DNA of 64,000 nucleotides from Candidatus Poribacteria bacterium (GCA_022821495.1 JAJEDN010000025.1:1-64000); one strand, 5' to 3'. Numbered from the stretch's first letter, positions 42,893 through 52,082 are shown. Translations and numbers: made by a program. Notes: generated from the sequence alone by a model not told the origin.

Positions 42893-43202
42893 TTTTTCCT
42901 CTCAATTTGAAATTGATCCATTGTAACGGATCTGGTTCATACAAAGTTATAATTTTGATTAGAGGTCTTGATGGATAACTACACTGAATGTGTAGAGGGC
43001 GTCTCAATCGTGTAAATCCTAAGATTAGACAACTTGGACCATACTTATCGTTCGGGTAATCTTCAATTATTTCACACTCATCAATAGCCTCTCGAATTTC
43101 TTGCACTTGGATCTGACGAATTATACTTTGATCCGTAGCATGTCGTGAGAATTCAAATTGCCCATTTTTTATTTTTCTTCGGATTTCATTAAGGATTGTC
43201 AT
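42885..43202 (-). CDS. DUF4258 family protein (probable toxin)
   Basis: From ATG 43202 a 105-residue protein (an ATG at 43247 would add 15 residues). KNGQFEFSRHATDQSIIRQI with the conserved histidine, then EIREAIDECEIIEDYPNDKYGPSCLILGF is the DUF4258 pattern, a small RelE/BrnT-like fold often annotated as toxin. Later IKIITLYEPDP is the last strand. Overlaps the antitoxin-like gene by 8 nt. Function as a toxin is inferred from this pairing. Confidence 0.7.
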   Translation of the reverse strand: MTILNEIRRKIKNGQFEFSRHATDQSIIRQIQVQEIREAIDECEIIEDYPNDKYGPSCLILGFTRLRRPLHIQCSYPSRPLIKIITLYEPDPLQWINFKLRGKNV

Positions 43203-43273
43203 AAGGCTGTTAGGCTTGTTGATACCAGTGGAAATTGTGATGAACAAACTTCTATTCCAGTTATGGACGCATG

Positions 43274-44356
43274 CTAAGTCAAATCCAGCACACTCCGCGC
43301 GACTTCGCCGTTTGCCAATGCCTCAAATGCGTCGTTGATTCCCTCCAACGGATAGGTGCGTGTGACGAGTTCGTCAAGTTTGAGTTGCCCAGATTTATAA
43401 AGCGAAACCAACCGTGGGAAATCCACATGCGGACGCGCAGTCCCGTACATTGAACCGATAACCATTTTCTCTGGCATCAACATCCTTGCATCAAATTCGA
43501 CAGGCGTGTTCTCTGGTGCATGTCCGACGAAAACCGTCACACCTCTGCTCCGCGTACAGAGGATCGCTTGCCGAAACGTTTCACCGATCAACCCGATCGC
43601 TTCAAATGCATAGTGGACACCGCTTCCGTCGGTAATCTCCTTAATCTGTTCTACTGGATCCCTTTCGGAGGCGTTGACGGTATGTGTAGCACCGAACTGC
43701 TTGCCGAGTTCCAATTTATTATCCAGTACATCAACGGCAATAATGGGTTCGCCACCGGAGAGGGCAGCACCTTGAATACAGTTTAGTCCAACGCCACCGC
43801 ATCCAAATACTGCCACTGAGCTGCCGGGTGAAACTTGTGCCGTATTGATAGCAGCACCAACACCTGTCATCACACCACATCCGATGAGTGCTGCCTGTGC
43901 CAACGGCATGTCTTTATCAATGGGAACAACAGCGTCTTGTGGCACAATCGTCTCGGTGCCAAAGGTCCCCAATCCCGCCATCTGGTCAATTTCACGTCCG
44001 CTTGTTTTCGTGGTAGGTCTACCTGAACCATCAGCCGGAAGTGCACATAGGTTTGGATACCCCTTTTGGCACATCTCACAAAATCCGCAGTTCCGTTTCC
44101 ATGAGAGAATAACGTGATCACCGACTTGGATTTGGGTTACATCGCTGCCGATCTCTTCCACAATTCCGGCACCTTCGTGTCCAAGGATGACAGGCAGCCT
44201 GACGAAGGGCCAGTCTCCCTTAACGACATGCCAATCGGAGTGGCAGACCCCACTGGCGACCAATCGTACCCGCACGTGGTTCGGACCTGGGCGCGGTAAG
44301 TCGAATTCTTCAATTTTTAAGTGCGTTTCAATTTCATACAACACTGCAGCTTTCAT
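43274..44356 (-). CDS. Zinc-dependent alcohol dehydrogenase
   Basis: A 360-residue medium-chain dehydrogenase of the class III/NAD type. Catalytic zinc: VASGVCHSDWHVVKGDWPF and GHEGAGIVEEIG; structural zinc: CGFCEMCQKGYPNLC; NAD fold: VFGCGGVGLNCIQGAALSGG with an acidic IAVDVLDNKL. Length and motifs fit S-(hydroxymethyl)glutathione or aryl-alcohol dehydrogenases; the specific substrate is open. Separate from the sulfatase-linked dehydrogenase at 18917. Confidence 0.93.
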   Translation of the reverse strand: MKAAVLYEIETHLKIEEFDLPRPGPNHVRVRLVASGVCHSDWHVVKGDWPFVRLPVILGHEGAGIVEEIGSDVTQIQVGDHVILSWKRNCGFCEMCQKGYPNLCALPADGSGRPTTKTSGREIDQMAGLGTFGTETIVPQDAVVPIDKDMPLAQAALIGCGVMTGVGAAINTAQVSPGSSVAVFGCGGVGLNCIQGAALSGGEPIIAVDVLDNKLELGKQFGATHTVNASERDPVEQIKEITDGSGVHYAFEAIGLIGETFRQAILCTRSRGVTVFVGHAPENTPVEFDARMLMPEKMVIGSMYGTARPHVDFPRLVSLYKSGQLKLDELVTRTYPLEGINDAFEALANGEVARSVLDLT

Positions 44357-44403
44357 GAGATTCCTCCGAAGTTCAATAGGGCGAGATCCAGTCTATTTTC
44401 ACT

Positions 44404-44931
44404 TTAGTGAGTCTCGCTGTCTGCCATTATATTAGACGAAATAATAGCAACCCCACCCGTTAGGGTCATGCAACCGAAAACACAGCCCGCAGCAACTGAT
44501 TTAATTTGATACGATCGCATTTTCGCCTGATAGGCATCGGCGTAAAATTTGACATATTCAGGCGATTTTCCGATCAATCTTTCAGGTGGCGGATTCAGTG
44601 GACGCATATAATATGGAATTAGTAAGCTTAATGCCCCCGCAGCACTCATTGAAGCAGTTATGTAAAAAAGATCGTCCTGCTCATATCCAAGCGTCAAGTC
44701 GGCAATGAATCCAGTCATCAAACCACACATCCCTGCGGCGAAAATCGCACTCATGCCTGCTCCAAAATAAGCCAACACATCAACATCGCGTTTCGCATCC
44801 GATTCAGCATCTGCTTTTGCCTGAAAACGTATAGAGTCGTGTGGCATATTCTTATAATGTTTAGAACCGCAGCCAGCAAACCCAATGCTCCACACGATTG
44901 ACAAACAACAGAAATATCGCAAGAATTTCAC
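44404..44931 (-). CDS. Lipoprotein with two or three hydrophobic segments
   Basis: A 175-residue protein with lipoprotein signal MKFLRYFCCLSIVWSIGFAG and Cys21. Hydrophobic, glycine/alanine-rich stretches follow at about 55-80 (YFGAGMSAIFAAGMCGLMTG), 92-108 and 150-170, giving it the look of a glycine-zipper membrane lipoprotein. No family recognised. Confidence 0.65.
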   Translation of the reverse strand: MKFLRYFCCLSIVWSIGFAGCGSKHYKNMPHDSIRFQAKADAESDAKRDVDVLAYFGAGMSAIFAAGMCGLMTGFIADLTLGYEQDDLFYITASMSAAGALSLLIPYYMRPLNPPPERLIGKSPEYVKFYADAYQAKMRSYQIKSVAAGCVFGCMTLTGGVAIISSNIMADSETH

Positions 44932-45191
44932 AAGAAATCTCCTTACATACCGCGGAAAGTTATCTGAACCTTGTGCCTTTTCCTATCTTGAGGATCTCCG
45001 CGTTGGCTGACGTGTCGGTCTGAACACACATTCCATTGCAAATCTCGTGGCTTGAAAATTACCCGCGATTTGAAAAACTTTGTCGGGCACTCTCAATTTT
45101 GACGCTGTTTTCCGAACCGATTAAAACTTTGGTAGGCTTCATAGGTATCATTATAGCACCTTTCAAAAGGGATACAAGACAAGATTTCAGA
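44932..45191. other. Gene-free stretch
   Basis: About 260 nt between divergent lipoprotein genes with no convincing gene; a frame at 45036-45308 crosses the promoter below and lacks family features. Confidence 0.4.
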
Positions 45192-45221
45192 TTGACATTC
45201 ATCACCGAAAAAAGATATAAT
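45192..45221 (+). promoter_or_regulatory. Consensus promoter of the lipoprotein-permease operon
   Basis: TTGACA (45192-45197) and TATAAT (45216-45221), both perfect consensus, spacing 18. Leader about 62 nt to the GTG at 45290. Confidence 0.8.
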
Positions 45222-45289
45222 AAATTAGACGGACTTCTTGGCATAGAAAGCCGTAAACTACACCTAAAACGGACCAGAGGAGAATCAAT

Positions 45290-45808
45290 GTGTTGCGCTT
45301 TAACTTAATCCCCAAACCTATATTAAAAAGCCGACAAGTCTTACTTGTCAGCATCTGCGTACTTGTGATGTTTTCATGTGGAAGCGGGGAGATTCAGAAT
45401 TTTGAAGGCATCGCAATCCACGCGGATCCGCGTGTTGACAGAATTGACTTGAGGATCTATTTGGTGGACAGAAATGGCACGCCGTTAATCTGGAACCAGA
45501 GCATTCTCAGCCCCAGCGTCGGCGTGAGTACCATCTCCGAAGCTGATTTTACCACCAACGCCAAAGTCTACTCCATGCGTAATGGCGAAAAACATAAGAA
45601 AGTTTATGAGGGAAGGTTGATTGACCTGCGCTGGTCACAGGAACTTAATAGACTGGATCGACTCATGACTGCGGAGATTCCGCGTGCTTTTATTGAGGAA
45701 GACCCAGAACGCGATTCGCCGTTCGGAATCATCATGGTTGAAGTTAAGACTGAAAAGCAGGGACCTTTCTCGGACACTTTAGACAAAGCTGAAATCTATA
45801 AATTCTAA
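45290..45808 (+). CDS. Lipoprotein of unknown function, upstream of ABC-2 permease
   Basis: A 172-residue protein starting GTG at 45290 after AGAGGAGAATCAAT. Signal: basic start, ILKSRQVLLVSICVLVMFSC with Cys at residue 30, which may be lipidated. The mature part is beta-rich (GIAIHADPRVDRIDLRIYLV ... ERDSPFGIIMVEVKTEKQG). No family recognised. It is 28 nt before a permease and shares a consensus promoter with it. Confidence 0.7.
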   Translation: MLRFNLIPKPILKSRQVLLVSICVLVMFSCGSGEIQNFEGIAIHADPRVDRIDLRIYLVDRNGTPLIWNQSILSPSVGVSTISEADFTTNAKVYSMRNGEKHKKVYEGRLIDLRWSQELNRLDRLMTAEIPRAFIEEDPERDSPFGIIMVEVKTEKQGPFSDTLDKAEIYKF

Positions 45809-45836
45809 ACCAATTTACTGAAAACTACTCAAAAAT

Positions 45837-46694
45837 ATGCCTATTCACACACAAGACTACCGACATTGGGAAGGCACACTGAAACCACGTAATTACACAA
45901 GGTGGTGGATCATTGCCAAGGCTGAACTTAAACTGCTTGCGCAACGCAAGATTGTCCGATTAATCGTTGCGATTCCACCTATCATCTACATCTTCGTTCA
46001 CGCGATACTCATCTATATCATTAACCAAGTACCAGATGCGACGCTTCCGTTTGAAGTGAACGCTGATTTTTTTCAGAAATTCCTATTCCGACTTGTGCCG
46101 CCATCAGCGATGTTAATTGCCTTGATCGCCATTTTTGGGGGTTCCGGGTTAATCGCTACAGACCTGAAGAACAACGCGCTTTCCTTGTACCTATCTAAAC
46201 CTATTTCATGGATAGATTATCTCATCGGAAAATTTGCGGTCATTGGAATCCTACTTGGCTGCCTCACGGTGGTTCCTGGACTTTTACTATTTCTTGAGCA
46301 GGTACTGTTAGCCGATATATCTTTTCTTAAAGAGAACTATTGGCTGCCTTTTTCGATCATCGCCTACTCGGCACTAATTGTCCTCTCTGCCGGTCTATTG
46401 ATACTACTCTTTTCGTCACTCACCTCAAACCCTCGCTATGCCACAATCGGTTTCTGTGCCGTGTGGTTTGGTTCACCTGTCATCCAACAGCTGCTTAAAA
46501 CGATTACCCGTACCAGTAAGACAGCTGTTGTCTCGCTTTGGGCAAACTACGATATTATCGGTTCAGCCTTATTTGCCAGTTCATACGACCATGCTGTGCA
46601 TTGGATCTGGACACTCCTCACCCTACTGGCCCTGATAGCCTTCTGTATCTTCATGCTCCGCCATCGGATTCGGGCAGTTGAAATTGTTAAGTAA
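45837..46694 (+). CDS. ABC-2 type permease without adjacent ATPase
   Basis: A 285-residue membrane protein with about six helices: IVRLIVAIPPIIYIFVHAIL, MLIALIAIFGGSGLIATDL, FAVIGILLGCLTVVPGLLLF, SIIAYSALIVLSAGLLILLF, a weaker one near 215, and LTLLALIAFCIFML. The DLKNNALSLYLSKPISWIDY loop matches the ABC-2 motif that contacts the ATPase. Follows the lipoprotein gene in one operon; the ATPase must come from elsewhere. Confidence 0.85.
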   Translation: MPIHTQDYRHWEGTLKPRNYTRWWIIAKAELKLLAQRKIVRLIVAIPPIIYIFVHAILIYIINQVPDATLPFEVNADFFQKFLFRLVPPSAMLIALIAIFGGSGLIATDLKNNALSLYLSKPISWIDYLIGKFAVIGILLGCLTVVPGLLLFLEQVLLADISFLKENYWLPFSIIAYSALIVLSAGLLILLFSSLTSNPRYATIGFCAVWFGSPVIQQLLKTITRTSKTAVVSLWANYDIIGSALFASSYDHAVHWIWTLLTLLALIAFCIFMLRHRIRAVEIVK

Positions 46695-46697
46695 CCG

Positions 46698-47558
46698 TTA
46701 GCGTAATCTCGCGCCATTCGCATCCCACATTTCACCTTCTGAATAAGCTTGCGGTGGTGTTATTGGGGTCAGTGTTGGCAACCAATTTTCACGGAACTGT
46801 TGGACAAGTCGCACCGCATTCTGATAGGCAATCCGTTCTTTTGTTTCATCGTCAAGGCGCGCCGCCTCAATCTGTGCTTGGACTAACCGGAAATCGTAGT
46901 AAGGTAGATCGCTACCGAACATAATCCTATCGTTGCCGAGGTGATTGACGAGGTGCACCAAGTCCCAACTTTCGTCCGCCCCTTCTGGCTTCTGTGCTAC
47001 ATCGAACCAGATATTCTCCTGCTTCCCGCACTGCTCAATAGCATCAAGATGTCCGGCTTTGCTCATCGAAACATGTCCAATAATAAACGTTACCGATGGG
47101 AATCGCCTCGCATAAGCGGCGATATTTTGCGTGGAGCCTGCCTGATGCAGTAGACACAACCCATTATGCATCGCTACCACCTCAAGGAATGCGTAAAGTT
47201 CACCACCGAGCGAATGACCAGACAACCCTGGATGGCACATAAATCCGACTAAACCGTCTGCCTGCATCGCTCTGTCGAGTTCATCTACACCTGCCTGTTC
47301 GTGTCGGACTTCCACATTGCCGAGTCCGATGGGAAAACGTTCTGGGTACAGCTTGCAGGCGTTAGCGACTGTCTCGTGTTGGGCACGCGTATCCAATACG
47401 CCGTGGGCCTGCGGTCCGCCGCCTGTTGGACACGGAATCGCACCGATAACGTTTGCTGAAGCCATCCGAGCAAGACATCGTCCAACGCTCTGTCCTATCG
47501 TTGGGGCGCGCGATACCGTCATACCAATATGGCAATGTACATCAAAATAGGGACGCAT
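46698..47558 (-). CDS. Amidohydrolase family (metal-dependent hydrolase)
   Basis: A 286-residue TIM-barrel amidohydrolase of the amidohydro_2 group. It opens YFDVHCHIGMT with the HxH metal pair, has MCHPGLSGHSLGG, HQAGSTQN, FIIGHVSMSKAGHLDAI with another ligand histidine, and FGSDLPYYDFRL with the catalytic Asp near the end. Members hydrolyse or decarboxylate lactones and aromatic acids; a sugar-lactone role would fit this region but is a guess. It converges with the ABC-2 permease (3 nt between stops). Confidence 0.88.
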   Translation of the reverse strand: MRPYFDVHCHIGMTVSRAPTIGQSVGRCLARMASANVIGAIPCPTGGGPQAHGVLDTRAQHETVANACKLYPERFPIGLGNVEVRHEQAGVDELDRAMQADGLVGFMCHPGLSGHSLGGELYAFLEVVAMHNGLCLLHQAGSTQNIAAYARRFPSVTFIIGHVSMSKAGHLDAIEQCGKQENIWFDVAQKPEGADESWDLVHLVNHLGNDRIMFGSDLPYYDFRLVQAQIEAARLDDETKERIAYQNAVRLVQQFRENWLPTLTPITPPQAYSEGEMWDANGARLR

Positions 47559-47613
47559 AAGTTATCCTTTCCCAAGTTTTAGAAAAATTCGTGCATTTGC
47601 TTGCAAAATAGGA

Positions 47614-47695
47614 AGACTGGAAGGAGTTGGGTTGGAAGGATGGGTACCCACTCTTCCAACCTTCCATTCCTCCATCCTTGGATTCTTCCTGTCCT
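47614..47695. repeat. GGAAGG/CCTTCC inverted repeat
   Basis: A purine-rich left half (CTGGAAGGAGTTGGGTTGGA) and pyrimidine-rich right half (CTTCCAACCTTCCATTCCTC) can fold into an imperfect hairpin around GGATGGGTACCCAC. A similar arrangement is at 53259-53385. It fills most of the gap between the amidohydrolase start and the PhyH stop. Confidence 0.6.
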
Positions 47696-47722
47696 CAATA
47701 TTTGTGTTATACGTAAGTCCTG

Positions 47723-48490
47723 TTAAAATTCTGGAACAGGTGTGTAGGTATTAAAGCCATCTGTTCTATCTTTGCCCTGCAAGAGATAGATGTAGTGTGC
47801 GCGTCGCCACTCTGCACCGGGGTACCGGACATCTGCTGGCATGTAGCGCATTGTGTAGCCGCACCGGCGTTTCTCCGAAACGTTCGGACTGGAATTGTGG
47901 ATTGTCCACGCATCGTGGAAATGGCATTCGCCGACCTCTAATTCCAAGTTGACAACCTTGGAGGTGTCAAGATCATCTTCCACCACTTCGCTCCCGAAAA
48001 GCATATTTTTCCGATCAACAGATTCATAGCGACGATCGCGTAACGTGTGGCTGCCAGAGATGACGCGCATACATCCGTTTTCGACCTTCGATTCATCTAC
48101 TGCCAACCACATCGTGATAACATGCATCGGATCAAGCGACTCACCCCAGTAGACCCCGTCTTGGTGCCAGGGCACCTCCATGCCGTCGTTCTCTCGTTTG
48201 CTAATAAAATGGCTCGACCAGAGAACAATATCCGGTCCGATAAACCGCTCTATCACCTTTAACACGCGTGGATGCGTCAGGTATTTGAACAGATAGGGAT
48301 GCTCAAAATGCGGGACATCCATCTGCTCTGGACGTCTACCTTCCGGTAAATTCTCGATCATATCGTCCACATAATCCCGAAGTTCGTCTAACTCCGGTTT
48401 CGTGAAGATGCGTCCATACGTGAGGTACCCGTTTTCTTTGTAAAATTCGACCTGTTCGTCAGAGACAGTCGTTTCCAATTGCCAGTCCAT
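47723..48490 (-). CDS. Phytanoyl-CoA dioxygenase (PhyH) family protein
   Basis: A 255-residue Fe(II)/2-oxoglutarate oxygenase. SDEQVEFYKENGYLTYGRIF opens it; iron ligands are HxD in VPWHQDGVYWG and the distal histidine in HDAWTIHNSSPNVSEKRRCG; arginine for 2-oxoglutarate in GYTMRYMPADVRYPG. MRVISGSHTL is a typical family segment. On its strand GGTGACACATGG surrounds the start at 48490. Substrate unknown. Confidence 0.92.
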   Translation of the reverse strand: MDWQLETTVSDEQVEFYKENGYLTYGRIFTKPELDELRDYVDDMIENLPEGRRPEQMDVPHFEHPYLFKYLTHPRVLKVIERFIGPDIVLWSSHFISKRENDGMEVPWHQDGVYWGESLDPMHVITMWLAVDESKVENGCMRVISGSHTLRDRRYESVDRKNMLFGSEVVEDDLDTSKVVNLELEVGECHFHDAWTIHNSSPNVSEKRRCGYTMRYMPADVRYPGAEWRRAHYIYLLQGKDRTDGFNTYTPVPEF

Positions 48491-48611
48491 GTGTCACCTA
48501 TTTTTCAATCTTGATTTATTACCGGGCGGCATTCAAACCCACCGGCAACAATATATGGTTAGTTATGGATTACTATTTTTTTGAAAATCCAGAAGGATCG
48601 CCAAAAAGAGA

Positions 48612-49451
48612 TTATTTTCTTTTTATTTTTCCCCAAGCGGTAGCCAGTTTATCATTTGGTGAAACAGCTTCCGCCCCCAATGCACGTGCAAGCCCTTTCT
48701 CGGCGATTTCTGTTATCTGATCTTCTGTGAGTACAATGTTGAAGAGTGCGACTTCGTCCATTGCTCCATCCACAAGGGTACGGACTGCGACACCGACTTC
48801 ACCACCAATCGTGAAAGGTTTATGGTTATCTTCATTCTCTTTTTGGTGCGCGGAAATATCTTTTTCAACTTCCAGTTTCCCGTCCCGGTACAATTTCATC
48901 GCGCCTTTTCGGTCAGCAGTTGCAGCGAGATGGTGCCATTTTCCATCATTGATGGGTGATGTACCAAAAAGGTGAACGCCTGCACCCTGCGCCAATCCGA
49001 ACCAGAACAGCGGTTTCCCTTTGTTGTTCGGGTCAAGGTTTCCGCGAACGCACAAGATATAGCCGTGTCTCGGCATAGCGAGGTCAGCCTTTGAGATGAG
49101 GCTTGCATGCCATCCGTCGGGCGTTTTTGAATATTTGAACCATGCGGCCATAGAAAAATTTGATTTGCCGACGTTCAGAAGCGGCGAGATTCCTGCTTCA
49201 ACCAAACCACCGCTTTTGAATTCCAATCCGCCATCAAATTTACCATCAGTCCATTTCACGGGGGCCAAGAACTTCGCATCAAGTGCGTTTTCCGTCAAGT
49301 CTTTGGCGATATCCCCTTTTTCTTCATTAAAGAGCCAAACACCCACTGCGGTTTCAGGATCAACTACGCTGAATCCTTGTGTGACGGACATTAGTATTAT
49401 CGCACTGATAACAGACCAGAAAACCGTTGATTTGTCACATTTGCGCCTCAT
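48612..49451 (-). CDS. Secreted LamG/concanavalin-like lectin domain protein
   Basis: A 279-residue exported protein: signal peptide STVFWSVISAIILMSVTQGF, then a LamG-type jelly roll (about 30-245): GVWLFNEEKGDIAKDLTENA, GLEFKSGGLVEAG, FSMAAWFKYSK, GKWHHLAATADRKGAMKLYR, GAMDEVALFNIVLTEDQITE. Such domains bind carbohydrates. The C-terminal DKLATAWGKIKRK is a short basic tail. Strong RBS GGAGGTGAGCGGAA precedes ATG 49451. Confidence 0.9.
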   Translation of the reverse strand: MRRKCDKSTVFWSVISAIILMSVTQGFSVVDPETAVGVWLFNEEKGDIAKDLTENALDAKFLAPVKWTDGKFDGGLEFKSGGLVEAGISPLLNVGKSNFSMAAWFKYSKTPDGWHASLISKADLAMPRHGYILCVRGNLDPNNKGKPLFWFGLAQGAGVHLFGTSPINDGKWHHLAATADRKGAMKLYRDGKLEVEKDISAHQKENEDNHKPFTIGGEVGVAVRTLVDGAMDEVALFNIVLTEDQITEIAEKGLARALGAEAVSPNDKLATAWGKIKRK

Positions 49452-49482
49452 TTCCGCTCACCTCCAAGATTGTTCGCTTTGG

Positions 49483-49512
49483 ATTTTGGCACGAATTCGC
49501 ATCGGATGTCAA
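49483..49512 (-). promoter_or_regulatory. Promoter of the LamG gene
   Basis: On the minus strand TTGACA (complement of 49507-49512) and CAAAAT (complement of 49483-49488), spacing 18; leader about 25 nt. Confidence 0.45.
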
Positions 49513-49547
49513 GTAATTTTTTCCTTTTCAATAGTATGTTCGGTTTT

Positions 49548-49572
49548 CCGACAACTAACAACCGATAACTGA
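49548..49572. repeat. Dispersed short repeat (AACAACCGATAACTGAG)
   Basis: A copy of the TAACTGAT-type string in the divergent gap between the LamG and TonB receptor genes. Confidence 0.5.
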
Positions 49573-49598
49573 GTTCTTCTGAATGCGTCAGACATTGA

Positions 49599-49626
49599 TT
49601 GACTTTTTTGTTCGGTATGTTAAAAT
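49599..49626 (+). promoter_or_regulatory. Promoter of the TonB-dependent receptor gene
   Basis: TTGACT (49599-49604) and TAAAAT (49621-49626), spacing 16. The leader is about 83 nt and ends with GGGGGAAAC before ATG 49717. Confidence 0.7.
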
Positions 49627-49716
49627 ATCGTTTGTCCATTATACGTAAGATGTGGCGTTTCTACTACCGCGTCCCTATTTTATGCCAGTTTTTTATATCT
49701 TATTTTTGGGGGAAAC

Positions 49717-51948
49717 ATGAACTTTAGCAAATCGGTTTATGCTTTGGCTTTCTTGATGATGTTGTCTATATCTTTAACGGTTGGTGCCGATGAGGAGACC
49801 GAAGAAGTTGTTAGAATGGAAGAAATCGTGGTTACTGCGCGTAAACGTGAGCAAAGTTCTTTTGAAGTACCGCTCTCCGTCTCGACGCTTCGGGGTGAAA
49901 GATTCGACGCTATACGCTCGTCGGGTATGGATGTCCGCTTTTTGTCGAACCGCATACCGAGTTTACAGATAGAATCGTCATTTGGACGTATCTTTCCACG
50001 CTTTTATATCCGCGGACTCGGCAATACGGATTTCGACCTCAACGCTTCGCAGCCGGTTTCGCTGCTCTACGACGGCGTTGTACTGGAAAACGCCTTGCTA
50101 AAAGGATTTCCCGCCTTTGACTTGGATCGGGTTGAAGTATTGCGGGGACCACAAGGCACACTGTTCGGACGCAATACCCCCGCGGGTATTGTGAAGTTTG
50201 AATCGGCGCGTCCGACGCAGACCTTGGAAGGATACGGACGGTTGAATTACGGGCGATTCAACAGCAGTAATTTTGAGGGCGCGGTGTCGGGACCGATTGT
50301 TCCATCTGTGCTGTCGGCGCGGCTTTCACTGCTCGCGCAGTGGCGGAACGACTGGGTAGATAATGAACATACAGGCGAAGATGATGTCTTAGGTGGACAT
50401 CAGGACTTGGCGGGGCGCGTCCAATTGTTGTGGACACCTATGCCGGAATTGGAGGCACGATTCAAGTTCCATGCGCGCGATCTTGACGGCACCGCACGCC
50501 TGTTCCGCGCCAATATCTTATCAAAGGGCGAAGGCAGTTTGGTGCAGAACTTTGCCCGTGATCGCATTGCACACGACGGACCTAATGAACAAACATTGCG
50601 TACGCAAGGGTTGTCTGCTGAAGTCCGCTACGATATTGGCGACTTCCAACTCGTTTCGCTGACGGGGTTTGAACGACTGACGAATTTCTCGCGCGGAGAC
50701 ATTGACGGTGGATACGGGGCTGCGTTTCTTCCTGTGAGTGGTCCCGGCGAGATTCCCTTTCCTTCTGAAACCGCGTCCGGTATTCCGAGCCTACGGCAAT
50801 TTAGCCAAGAAGTCCGCTTGATGAGTCCAGCAGCGCGCCGTCTTACCTATCAGTTCGGCTTCTACTATTTTTCGGAGTTCGTAGAGATGGAAGATTTCAA
50901 CTACGATACACTATCTGGCGGTGCATTGGATGGCATCGCACGACAAGAGCAGACATCTACAGCACGCGCGGCGTTCGCAGCGTTAACCTTCCAAATGCTT
51001 GAGAACCTCGAACTCGGTGCAGGTCTACGATTGTCCAGTGATGCAAAGAATTATACAGCATGGCGGGATCAAGCACCTGCTGTTACCGGGGCAGGTCCAC
51101 TCGATCCTATCCACAAGAACCCTGAAGACACGGTGTGGAGCGGAGATATGAGCCTCCGCTATCAAGTGGCACCGAGTGTGCAGACGTATCTGCGCGCATC
51201 GCGAGGATTTCGGGCACCGAGCATTCAGGGGCGCTTGTTGTTTGGCGATGCTGTCACAGTCGCGGATACCGAGACGATTCTCTCTTTTGAAGGCGGCACG
51301 AAATTACGCTTGTGGGACCAGCGGTTGCACCTGAATATAGCGGGGTTCCAGTACTTTATGCAGGATCAGCAGCTGACTGCCGTGGGCGGCGAAACCAATT
51401 TCAACCGGTTAGTGAACGCTGATAGCACGATTGGACGCGGCGTTGAAGCGGAGTTGATTTTTATGCCAATCACTGCACTTGAGGTCTCAGCAGGCCTCAG
51501 TTACAACCACACACGGATTAACGATCCGAATTTGGCGATACAGGGGTGTGGTGCGCCGTGTACAATGCTGGATCCGCCTGTTGGTGATGGCATTTATTCC
51601 ATTGACGGGAACAGTCTACCGCAGGCTCCAGGATGGATTGCAGATGTGGCACTGAGCTACGCGCTCTCGCTTCCCTCGGACATCCGCCTTGTCGTTTCCA
51701 CGGATTGGGCGTATCGCAGCCGAGTGCGGTTCTTTCTCTACGATTCCGTGGAATTCGCCGACGATTGGCTCTTGGTGGGTGGTGTCCGGCTTGCCTGCCT
51801 ATTGCCCTATAACGATATAGAAGTGGCACTCATAGGACGGAACATTCTCAACGATACATCTCCGACCGGTGGCATCGATTTCAACAATCTGACGGGTTTC
51901 GTCAATGAACCGCGGTTTTGGAGTCTGGAATTAGTGAAGCGTTTTTGA
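49717..51948 (+). CDS. TonB-dependent outer-membrane receptor
   Basis: A 743-residue outer-membrane transporter. Signal peptide to about residue 24 (SVYALAFLMMLSISLTVGAD), TonB-box-like MEEIVVTARKREQSSFEVPL, plug domain with IYIRGLGN-type RFYIRGLGNTDFD and VEVLRGPQGTLFGRNTPAG, then a barrel with alternating strands ending in SLELVKRF, whose terminal Phe is the usual assembly signal. The plug motifs are of the iron-complex/carbohydrate OMR type common in proteobacteria. By eye it is richer in GC and GCG/CGC codons than neighbours, a hint of transfer. It stands alone with its own promoter; ligand unknown. Confidence 0.95.
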   Translation: MNFSKSVYALAFLMMLSISLTVGADEETEEVVRMEEIVVTARKREQSSFEVPLSVSTLRGERFDAIRSSGMDVRFLSNRIPSLQIESSFGRIFPRFYIRGLGNTDFDLNASQPVSLLYDGVVLENALLKGFPAFDLDRVEVLRGPQGTLFGRNTPAGIVKFESARPTQTLEGYGRLNYGRFNSSNFEGAVSGPIVPSVLSARLSLLAQWRNDWVDNEHTGEDDVLGGHQDLAGRVQLLWTPMPELEARFKFHARDLDGTARLFRANILSKGEGSLVQNFARDRIAHDGPNEQTLRTQGLSAEVRYDIGDFQLVSLTGFERLTNFSRGDIDGGYGAAFLPVSGPGEIPFPSETASGIPSLRQFSQEVRLMSPAARRLTYQFGFYYFSEFVEMEDFNYDTLSGGALDGIARQEQTSTARAAFAALTFQMLENLELGAGLRLSSDAKNYTAWRDQAPAVTGAGPLDPIHKNPEDTVWSGDMSLRYQVAPSVQTYLRASRGFRAPSIQGRLLFGDAVTVADTETILSFEGGTKLRLWDQRLHLNIAGFQYFMQDQQLTAVGGETNFNRLVNADSTIGRGVEAELIFMPITALEVSAGLSYNHTRINDPNLAIQGCGAPCTMLDPPVGDGIYSIDGNSLPQAPGWIADVALSYALSLPSDIRLVVSTDWAYRSRVRFFLYDSVEFADDWLLVGGVRLACLLPYNDIEVALIGRNILNDTSPTGGIDFNNLTGFVNEPRFWSLELVKRF

Positions 51949-51965
51949 ATCCGGGCAGTAAACAA

Positions 51966-51990
51966 AGATAGCGAGCAAAACTCGCTCCTA
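51966..51990. repeat. Short GCGAG hairpin repeat
   Basis: ATAGCGAGCAAAACTCGCTCC: AGCGAG pairs with CTCGCT over a CAAAA loop, 18 nt after the TonB receptor stop. No U-tract directly follows, so it is probably a repeat of the intergenic type, with a possible transcript-end role. Confidence 0.45.
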
Positions 51991-52046
51991 CAAAAGATAG
52001 TATCTTTTTGATCTCGTACGGATGTATTTGTGTGGGACAGCTGAAT

Positions 52047-52075
52047 TTGACAAATCGCGGAGCATGTGATAGATT
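52047..52075 (+). promoter_or_regulatory. Promoter giving a probably leaderless glycerate kinase mRNA
   Basis: TTGACA (52047-52052) and TAGATT (52070-52075), spacing 17; the ATG at 52083 is 7 nt after the -10 box, so the message would start at or next to the start codon. No ribosome-binding site is present (ATCCATT). Confidence 0.55.
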
Positions 52076-52082
52076 ATCCATT

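Noticed and set aside
45036-45308. 90-residue plus-strand frame
   Set aside because: Runs across a consensus promoter and overlaps the start of the lipoprotein gene; no family.
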